Shown here: piece after piece, positions 33,054-41,400 of the stretch | Numbering within the stretch: the first letter of the stretch is position 1 | Layout: every line of letters begins with the position of its first letter | Assembly (NCBI GenBank): GCA_937897615.1 | Contig: CALCNO010000201.1 | Span: 262,564-326,563 of the forward strand | Length of the DNA stretch: 64,000 nt | Direction: 5' to 3' | Source: an uncultured Anaerolineaceae bacterium | Lineage (GTDB): Bacteria; Chloroflexota; Anaerolineae; Anaerolineales; Anaerolineaceae | Notes under the pieces: generated by a model | Told to the model about the DNA's origin: nothing | Database searches by the model: none | The model's input: the letters and a program-made list of their open reading frames with translations, nothing else | Position numbers and translations under genes: made by a program

Positions 33054-35786
33054 TTAGAGTTTCGCTTCGATCATCTGGAGTATTTTCTCCAGGGCTTCGT
33101 TGATTCTGGAGGCGTCCTTGCCGCCCGCCTGTGCCAGGTTGGGGCGCCCACCGCCGCTTCCTTCAATGATGCCGGCTGCACCGCGCACAATCTCGCCCGC
33201 ATTGAGGCCGTGTTTCTGGATCAGGTCTTCCGTCACGGCGCAGATGATGGCGGGCTTTCCCTGATTGATGGTTGCCAACGCCACAATGCCACTCGGATAT
33301 TTGTTGCGGAAGACATCGGCTAACTGCCGCAGGCCATCCACAGAGGTTTCGCCGACCAAGGTGACCAGCACAGGTACATTCTTGACCAGCTTTACCTGGG
33401 CAAGTTTTCCTGTAAATTCGGATTGGGAACTCTTTTGCTGTAAAGCGGCCAGTTTCTCTTTCAGGTCAGCTTCGCCATCAATAAGCGCCACAATCTTATT
33501 TGGCACATCCTCAACGCCGGTATTCAACAGGCGTGAAGATTTGCGCAAAATGCCATTGCGCTCACGGATCACCTCATAGGCACCACGACCGGTTACTGCT
33601 TCTATGCGCCGAATACCGGCAGCCGCACTGCCCTCGCTGAGAATCAGGAAGGTGCCGATGATGCCAGTGTTTTCCACGTGCGTGCCGCCGCAAAGCTCGT
33701 AAGAGATCGGTGCATCGGCGTCAATGGTAATGGTGCGCACGTTCTCGCCATACTTTTCGCCAAAAAGAGCCATCGCGCCTTCTGCAATCGCCTCGTCCAG
33801 TTTTTTGGTCTTGATCGAAAGCGGGTGATCTTCAAGAATGGCCTGGTTCACGCCGGCTTCGATCCGCATCAATTTGTCCTGCGGAATGGCCTCATGATGT
33901 GTAAAATCGAAGCGCAAGCGGTCTGGCGCAACCAGCGAGCCAGCCTGGCGGGCATGCTCCCCAATCACCTTGTGCAGTTGCGCATGCAGGAGGTGCGTGG
34001 CGGTGTGGTTGCGCATGATGTCCATACGCCGTTCGCGATCTACCACCACATTCACCTGATCTCCCACGCGCGGGGTTCCGCGGGTAACCACGCCGTAATG
34101 CACAATCACTCCTGCGGCCGGGCGTTTGGCCTCGCTCACTTCAACTTCCCAGCTGCCATCCTGTGCCTGGATCCAGCCGCTGTCGGCCACCTGTCCGCCA
34201 GACTCAATGTAGAAACCAGTTTTGGGCACAATGATCTCTACCAGCGAATCAGTTTCAGCGTTCTCCACCTGGGCCCCATCGGAGAAGAGGGAGAGAACCG
34301 TGCCGCGAATGTTGAGCCACTCGTATGGGTTGTACTCAACGCCAGAGGCAGATAGCTTTCCATCCCTGGTTAAAGCAGCAAAAGTGCTGCGGTACAGCTC
34401 CACCTGGTCCCCGCCCATCTTGCCAAAGGCCTTGCCTGCGCCGGATTGCAGGCGATGTTCTTCAAGAGCCGTTTTGAAGCCCGCCTCATCAACCTCAAGG
34501 CCGTTCTCGCGGGCAATGTCGCGGGTGAGTTCCAGCGGCAACCCGTGCGTGGCATACAACTCGAAAGCTCTTTTGCCATCCAGCACGGCGATATTGCTGC
34601 TTTTCATCTCGGCCAGCAGGTCATCCAGATAGCCCACACCGGATTCGACGGTACGCGCAAAGCGTTTTTCTTCACGCGTCAGGTTATCCAAAATGGTGGC
34701 GGCATTCTTGTTCAACTCCGGGTAAGCCTGCCCGTAAAGTGCAATGGTCACCTCGGCTACTTTAGACAGAAACGGCGCGGAGAGGCCAATCTTGCTGCCA
34801 AAGCGGGCAGCACGGCGGATGATCATGCGGCAGATATAGTTGCGCCCGATATTTCCCGGTACCACGCCATCGGCAATAAGGAATGTGGCCGCACGCACGT
34901 GGTCGGCAATCACCCGGTAAGGGGTAAAGTTTGCATTCACCTGCTCGGTGGTCTGCCCGGCCAATTCCTGAATCTTCTCAATCATCGGGAAGAACTGGTC
35001 AGTACGATAATTGGAATTCACATTCTGCAGAATGGAAACAATCCGCTCAAAGCCCATACCGGTATCCACGTGGCGGTGCGCCAAGGGGTCAAATCGGGTT
35101 TGGTTGATGCGGTTGTACTGCATGAACACCAGATTCCAGATCTCGAGGTAACGCTTGCAATCTCCGTTGACACGGCATACATGCCCCGGCACATCAGCTT
35201 TGTCGCAGAATTTCGGCCCGCGGTCAACATGAATTTCGCTGCAAGGGCCGCACGGCCCGGTATCGGCCATTTCCCATAAGTTTTCCTTGCGGCCAAAATA
35301 AAGGATGTGCGTAGGGTCAAGGCCAGGTTGTTTAGCCCACTCTTCAGCAGCTTCGGTATCGGTAGGCAAGTCGCCTTTGTCGTCTTTAAAACAGGTGAAG
35401 TACAAGACCGCCGGGTCAACACCCCATTCCTTTACCAAAAGCTCCCAGGCCCAGGCAATGGCCTCTTTTTTGTAATAATCGCCAAAAGACCAGTTGCCCA
35501 GCATCTCGAAGAAAGTGTGGTGCGAATCATCGCGGCCCACATCGTCCAGGTCGTTGTGCTTGCCGGCAACGCGCATGCACTTCTGCGAGTTTACCGCGCG
35601 GGTATAAGGCCGGGTATCCGTGCCCAGAAAGACATCCTTGAACTGCACCATACCGGCGTTGGTGAACAGCAAAGTCTGGTCGCCTCCGGGTACGAGGGAA
35701 GACGAAGGCACAAATGTGTGCCCCTTTGACTTGAAAAAGTCAATGAATGATTGCCTGATCTCCGCACCGGTCATTTTTTTGGTCAT
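33054..35786 (-). CDS. alaS: Alanine-tRNA ligase
   Basis: It charges tRNA-Ala and clears mischarged Ser/Gly. The 910 residues comprise the class II catalytic domain with the N-terminal FFKSKGHTFVPSSSLVP and the HTFFEMLGNWSFGDYYK motif, then the tRNA-recognition domain. The editing domain carries the zinc-binding HTATHLLHA and CGGTHV motifs, and the C-Ala domain ends with GGGRPNLAQAGGKD. AGGTGAC precedes the ATG at 35786. A TATAAT at 35823-35818 is the likely -10. Confidence 0.97.
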   Translation of the reverse strand: MTKKMTGAEIRQSFIDFFKSKGHTFVPSSSLVPGGDQTLLFTNAGMVQFKDVFLGTDTRPYTRAVNSQKCMRVAGKHNDLDDVGRDDSHHTFFEMLGNWSFGDYYKKEAIAWAWELLVKEWGVDPAVLYFTCFKDDKGDLPTDTEAAEEWAKQPGLDPTHILYFGRKENLWEMADTGPCGPCSEIHVDRGPKFCDKADVPGHVCRVNGDCKRYLEIWNLVFMQYNRINQTRFDPLAHRHVDTGMGFERIVSILQNVNSNYRTDQFFPMIEKIQELAGQTTEQVNANFTPYRVIADHVRAATFLIADGVVPGNIGRNYICRMIIRRAARFGSKIGLSAPFLSKVAEVTIALYGQAYPELNKNAATILDNLTREEKRFARTVESGVGYLDDLLAEMKSSNIAVLDGKRAFELYATHGLPLELTRDIARENGLEVDEAGFKTALEEHRLQSGAGKAFGKMGGDQVELYRSTFAALTRDGKLSASGVEYNPYEWLNIRGTVLSLFSDGAQVENAETDSLVEIIVPKTGFYIESGGQVADSGWIQAQDGSWEVEVSEAKRPAAGVIVHYGVVTRGTPRVGDQVNVVVDRERRMDIMRNHTATHLLHAQLHKVIGEHARQAGSLVAPDRLRFDFTHHEAIPQDKLMRIEAGVNQAILEDHPLSIKTKKLDEAIAEGAMALFGEKYGENVRTITIDADAPISYELCGGTHVENTGIIGTFLILSEGSAAAGIRRIEAVTGRGAYEVIRERNGILRKSSRLLNTGVEDVPNKIVALIDGEADLKEKLAALQQKSSQSEFTGKLAQVKLVKNVPVLVTLVGETSVDGLRQLADVFRNKYPSGIVALATINQGKPAIICAVTEDLIQKHGLNAGEIVRGAAGIIEGSGGGRPNLAQAGGKDASRINEALEKILQMIEAKL

Positions 35787-35859
35787 GGGTCACCTGCCTC
35801 GTTGTAAATTGATGCTTATTATATTCTAGTCCAATGCCAAATGTGCAAAACTGTTCTCT

Positions 35860-35897
35860 GCAAACAAAAACCGCGAACACAAGATGTATTCGCGGTT
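35860..35897 (-). terminator. Intrinsic terminator after the peptidase gene
   Basis: Reading leftward, AACCGCGAATAC and GTGTTCGCGGTT pair (one mismatch) around ATCTT, followed by TTTTGTTTG. It closes the TPR-peptidase unit and separates it from alaS. Confidence 0.85.
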
Positions 35898-35915
35898 GAG
35901 AGGTTTTTGTAACAC

Positions 35916-38498
35916 TTAGCGGCTGACCATCAACTTGACCACTTTGCCCTGGCGGTCCATGGTCACGCGGGCAAACTGGCGATGAGTGCGGTCTGTCAGG
36001 TTAATTTGCTTACTGAAGGACACCACCACACGGTCAGGTATCTCGGAAGCACCCGGCAACGACTTTTCCAAGCGCGCCTTTTGCTGGTTAATGCGCACCT
36101 CGGCGTAATCAATGCCCGGCAGGTATTCCTTGACCATTTCCTTGGCAAGGGAAACCATCTTGGGGGCTGCCGCAAAGTTTTCCGTTTTCACCTCAACGCG
36201 GTCGCAAACTGTCTTCACCACCGGGCGCAAGGTATCGCGGCTGTAGGTCTTGCCAATGGACTCCTGGTGGTCATAAGCGACCAAAGGATCACCGTACAGC
36301 ACAAAGGAGATCAAAGTTTTCTGGTCTTCCCCGTCCAGATAACCTTGACGGCGGTTCATTTCGCGCACAAATTCAACTTTGGCCCTGGTGAAAGCCGGAC
36401 CGATGGCCAATCCGCTCCTCAGGTTCTTCATGGTGAGATATCCCAACAGGTCAGCACCGATCATCGGGGTACTCACCGAGCCATAGGCAATGGTCGTGGA
36501 AGCGATCAGCGCCGAATTTCCCATCCCCATCAGGGTGAGTGCAATGGATTCCGCTTCTGCCTTACCAAAGATATGCCCACCATAGCAGGCTTCGCTGAAA
36601 ATGATCGCAGGAACAGCCGCGTTTTTCCTCAGGTCGGCTGTGGTCAATGCCACCGGGTAATCGGCACCGGGAAGTTTCTCGGCCGGGTCCTTCTGTCCAT
36701 ACCAATCGGGGCCATCCTCCACACCGTGCAGGTTGAAATATGCAATCGGCGCCGAAGCCAGTTTGTTCACCTTGAAAGGCGCCTTTGTGACCTCAGGTGA
36801 GAGGTGCAGATTACGTACATCGCCAATTGAGCGAAATACTGCCGTAGACGACCTGCGCCATACAGAGGCACTGTAACCCAGGTTGCTGAACTGCTTTACC
36901 CAGGGGCGATTCCAGAACATCAGGCGCCCGATGATCTGGCTGAACAAAGATTCCGAGGTGGCATCGCCGGAGTGGTAATCCAGAACGTTCCTCACCTGAG
37001 TGAGCAACAAGCCAACCTCCGAACCATCTTCGCCGGGTAAACGCCCTACCGGCCAGTCGGAGACAAAGTAATTTGAATCCAAAGAACCGTACGGGCTATC
37101 AGAGGGCACCTCTTCATCACTATCGTCGGTTGGGTTGGGCAATTTATGGAAAGGCACCACCATCTCACCGCCAACAATGAGTACACAGCCGACACGTTCG
37201 CCTGTCTTTTGTAGATTCTTATCCAGGTCAGCCAGAGCCAGCTTGATCTTCCACGGATCAATATCACTCACCGGGTTTACGCCATACCTGCCGCAGGTTT
37301 CCAGGTCATCCGGTACAAACAAGATGGCACTCCACTGCTTTTTATCTTCGATAAGCCTGGTGAGTTTTTGCAACTCTTCTAACACCACCAGCGCGGTCTT
37401 TTCGCCATACTGTTTTGCCAGGCCGGTCTTGGTGGTCAGGAGCACGTACGCGGGAAAACGATCATCCGAATGAGCAATGGCGGGTTGTTTGATCTTGTCA
37501 GCCAGCTTCCCAAATTCGCTTTCCACTTTTGCGATGTCAGCGTCTTTGGGGCGAGCAGTCTGCTGGGAAGTTTTGGGGTGTTCCGGGTAAGCCGCCTTTG
37601 TAGTTGGCAGTACCTGGTAATTCTCAAATGTGCGAATAGGAGTGACAGGAACTTCAGGGCTCTTTGCGGGCACGTCGCCGCTGCCGCCGCCCAACTGGTT
37701 CAATCCCAATTTGCCGGCAATTTCAGCCGGGATGGCAAAATCAGCCGTGATCTCCAGTTTTGATGGATAAATACGACGGTATGGGAAAGCGGCTCCCCAC
37801 ATGCGCGCGGGCACTTGCCCGGTAACATCTTTGGCTGCGCAAACATGCAGCAGCTTGACGGCTTCATCCTCATTGCCAGCATCCATCCAGGCCTTGGCCA
37901 GGTAAAGGGTGATCTGCACACAGTCCGGCCAGCGGATACGGTAGAGCTTTGCCAAATTCAAAAGGGTGTTGACGTCGTTTTGCGCAGAGGTAATTTCGAG
38001 GTGAAGGATATCCACCAACTCCGGGTGGTTTTCCGCGCCCAACTCCTGAATAAGCATTGAGGATGCAGCCTCGTACTGGCGGTTTTGAATGGCGTTGCGC
38101 ACCAAAAGCAACCTGGTGCCCCACTCCGGCAAGCTGGCGGCGCCAAAAGGCGAACCTCCCATTGCCTGAATCACCCCCGCAGCCTTAACTGCCAGAGGAT
38201 CGCGTGAGCCATTGACCAGCTGCAGCAAAGTTTGGCTAGCAGCAATGTAAAGCGGATCAATACGCAGAATCTTCTCCAATACCGCCTTTGCCTGGTCAGC
38301 ACGTCCTTCTTCGATCAAAGCCCTGGCATAGGAGTGCTCTACCTCAAGGTCACCAGGGAAAGAAGACAACCAGGCCATGGCCGCCTGACGGCAAAAGCGA
38401 AAGGCTTTCACCTCCAGGCCGGTTTCCAGAATCAAAAGCATGCGCGGCCGGTCGAAGATCAGGGCGTTCTTTTGTTGGGGCGAGAAAGTTGAAATCAT
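35916..38498 (-). CDS. TPR plus clan CD cysteine peptidase (C25/caspase-like)
   Basis: An 860-residue protein with no signal peptide or membrane segment. Residues about 1-215 are TPR-like helical repeats, and a Pro/Thr-rich linker runs to about 330. The catalytic part contains VLIVGGEMVVPFHKLP, LDSNYFVSDWPVGRLPGE and a QVRNVLDYHSGD helix, resembling gingipain-type (C25) domains. The clan CD dyad is visible as His591-Gly in YFNLHG and Ala-Cys638 in FSEACYGG, 47 residues apart. The C-terminal region has SFVLYGDPLVAYD, as in C25 and CHAT proteins. Its ATG overlaps the stop of the giant TPR gene (ATGA), so the two are made together. A terminator follows. The target is unknown; activation of TPR-tethered caspase-like proteases by partner proteins is known in other systems. 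Confidence 0.82.
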   Translation of the reverse strand: MISTFSPQQKNALIFDRPRMLLILETGLEVKAFRFCRQAAMAWLSSFPGDLEVEHSYARALIEEGRADQAKAVLEKILRIDPLYIAASQTLLQLVNGSRDPLAVKAAGVIQAMGGSPFGAASLPEWGTRLLLVRNAIQNRQYEAASSMLIQELGAENHPELVDILHLEITSAQNDVNTLLNLAKLYRIRWPDCVQITLYLAKAWMDAGNEDEAVKLLHVCAAKDVTGQVPARMWGAAFPYRRIYPSKLEITADFAIPAEIAGKLGLNQLGGGSGDVPAKSPEVPVTPIRTFENYQVLPTTKAAYPEHPKTSQQTARPKDADIAKVESEFGKLADKIKQPAIAHSDDRFPAYVLLTTKTGLAKQYGEKTALVVLEELQKLTRLIEDKKQWSAILFVPDDLETCGRYGVNPVSDIDPWKIKLALADLDKNLQKTGERVGCVLIVGGEMVVPFHKLPNPTDDSDEEVPSDSPYGSLDSNYFVSDWPVGRLPGEDGSEVGLLLTQVRNVLDYHSGDATSESLFSQIIGRLMFWNRPWVKQFSNLGYSASVWRRSSTAVFRSIGDVRNLHLSPEVTKAPFKVNKLASAPIAYFNLHGVEDGPDWYGQKDPAEKLPGADYPVALTTADLRKNAAVPAIIFSEACYGGHIFGKAEAESIALTLMGMGNSALIASTTIAYGSVSTPMIGADLLGYLTMKNLRSGLAIGPAFTRAKVEFVREMNRRQGYLDGEDQKTLISFVLYGDPLVAYDHQESIGKTYSRDTLRPVVKTVCDRVEVKTENFAAAPKMVSLAKEMVKEYLPGIDYAEVRINQQKARLEKSLPGASEIPDRVVVSFSKQINLTDRTHRQFARVTMDRQGKVVKLMVSR

Positions 38499-41400
38499 AA
38501 TTGTGAGCTCACTTCCTGAGATTGATGCACAAGATTCAATGCAAGTAGTGCGCCAAGCTGCCGCTTTACGGCCACATTCCTGGGTTCCAATTCAACTGCC
38601 TTCTTCAACATCTCTTCAGCCAATTTGTAATTCTTGGCTTCCTTGTAGATTTCGGCGAGTTCGGTGTACGCAGCCACCCGGGCTGGATCGATCTCAATGA
38701 CTTTTTTGAGCATCTCAACGGCTTTGGCAGTCTCACGCTGCTGGTTGAAAGCGCTGCTCAATGAGAAATAAGCCTCCACGTTTTCCGGTTCCAGATTGAC
38801 TACCTGGCTGAAAGAATGGATCGCCTGGTCGAGCTGCCCCTTGGCCAGCTGCTGCTTGCCCAGAAATTGGAGCATGGCAGCGGAATCCGGCTTGAGCTTT
38901 AAGACACGGCGGGCAGTTACCTCAGCCGCATGGGCATCGCCATTTTCAAGCTGCGATTGTGCAAGCAGAGATAGCAATTCCGTATTCTCTGGCATCTTGC
39001 GCGTGAAGTACTCGATCAAATTGCGCGCGCTGGCAGTGCCATTGATCTCCCGGATCAGGTTGATTACCTCAAGGATGGTTCTTGGAGAAAGGCTGTCACA
39101 GTGCGTGGCATTCTCCAACTCTGCCAAAGCAGCGGCTTTCTCTCCTTTTGCCTGCAAGACCCTGGCAAGGAATACCTTCACATCGCCGTTATCCTTCACC
39201 TGCTCATCGGCCTGTTTGATCTGCTCGTAGGCTTTTTCCACCAACCCGTTATCAAGGTCAATCTGAGCACGGATTAGATAAGGCTTAACCGAGAAAGGAT
39301 TGATCTGGCTGGCCTTTTCCGCCGAATCCAAAGCCTCGTTGACTAAGCCAGCTGCGAGTTGGGCATCTGTGAGGGTTTCCCAGGCTTCATAGCGATTGGG
39401 ATCCTTTTGAGCAATCTGGCTCAGTAGCTCAATTGAAGCCGCATACTCTTTTTTGGAGAAGTAACTTTTGGCAAGTTTAATGCCGGTTTCAACATCGGCG
39501 GGATTTGCGTCTTTAACAAGCTCAAGATGCTGGATGGCTTTCTGGTCATTTCCAAGCGAGGTCCACCACTCGCTGGCCAACTGATGCCACTGCAGCTCAT
39601 TTGGCCACAATTGCAGTGCGGACTCTATATCCGTGAGCGCCGCCTGCGTTTTCTCAAGTTTGCCATAAAGCATCCCCCGCATCGCCAGCGCCACGGGGTT
39701 GTTGGCATTGAGGGCGACCAGTTTTTCAGCCCCGGCAATAGCTGCCTGTGGGTCAGCATCCCAATCAAGCAAGCCTGTTTGAAGTAAGACACCCGCATCA
39801 TCAGCAAAGCGCTTGCCGATCTTTTGCGCGGTTTCACCTTGCCCAATGTGCGCCAGCGCACGCATTAATACGGCAGCATCTTCAGCACTGGGTTTATTGA
39901 CGGCGAACTCGCGTATATGCTGTTGATCCGGAGCGAGCATCAATTCGGCACGTCTTAGCCACTGCTTCTGCTCCTCATCAGCCATAAGGTTTTGCTTGAT
40001 CCACTGCAAATTCTCACCGGCTTTGGCAACCACAGGTGATTGTGCCGGAGAATGGGCATCCAATTTGAGAACCCGGGATAGATCAATTTTCCCCAACGCT
40101 TCAGCCAAAACGGTCAAAAACAACCCGACAAGCATCTGGTTCCAGGGAAGAAACTTGGCAGATTCTTCAGACCATTTGAGGGCTTCGTTCCAGCGCCAGG
40201 TCTTCGCCGCAGCCTTAATCATCAAGCGGCGTGCAATCACATTCTCAACCTTTTGCACGTCATCGTCGCCGGCAGCCAGTACATTCATTGACTTCGCAAA
40301 AAGACTCTCGGCCTCGGCGATATTCCCTTCCACAAAGAGTAAATTCGATTCAACAAGTTGAATCAGCGGGGACTGCCTGACGTTTTCAGCCAACTGATTG
40401 TATTTTTCCCAACAGACGTCAATTTCATTCCGGTCCAGCAATGTTTCAAGTTTTTCGGCGGCAAGCAACGAAACCCATTCGTCGCCAAGGGCAGGCATCT
40501 CTGCATTCAGCAGTTCTTCAACCTTTTTTTCATCCACAATCGCCCGCGCCGACTCAATCGCCACCAGGCGTGCATAGAGGTTGCCGGGGTCACCCTGCAA
40601 AACTTCCGCAGAAAGCCCAAGGCTCTTCTCGGGTTGGCCAGACGCAAATGCAAATTGCGCATTCAATTCTTTAACCGGATTGGCGCTTCGTTTTAGCATC
40701 TGCCAGGTTTTGGGGATAAACCCATTCGCCGGAACAACACCAAACTCGAGATTAGCCTCCTCAATTCCCGTCAAAGTGGCAAGGGCTTCCTCGTATTGCG
40801 CGGTCTTGGCCAGCACATCCGCCTTGCAGCATTTCAAAAGCCGGTCAGCGGGGAAATTCACTTCCGCGCTGTTGAGCACATCCAATGCTTTGCCATAATT
40901 CTGCGCCCGCACTTCAAAGCCTGCCAGAGTCAGGGCATTTTGGAGCGAGGGTTCCCCTTCATAGGCATTGCGCAAGATTGTTCCAATCAATTGCAGGTCA
41001 TCGTCATCTTCAAAGGTCTTTGAAACTTCAAAGAGCAGTTTGGGATCAGTAATATCGCCAAGCCTTTGTTTCAACGACTCCACCAGAGCGGTCTTTTCCT
41101 CTCCCGCATCCAGTCTTGTGTAGAGTTGGGCCAACGCCAGATCAAAACGCAAATCCTCCGGCGCCAGTTTGGCACCGTCTGAAAGCACCTGGATAGCCTT
41201 TTCGGTTTCCCCCAGGTTGGAGAAGAACTCGCCAACCCATAGAAGGTTTTCGGAAAGGTCGGGCGCCATTTCCAACACATACTGCGCCTGGTTGATCGCC
41301 TCCTGGGTATCCTCAGAAAAGGCCTGAATCTCCGCCAGCACCTGCTGCGCCCCTAGCAATGAAGGGTCATCGTTGACCACATCACGGATAGTTGCCAGAG

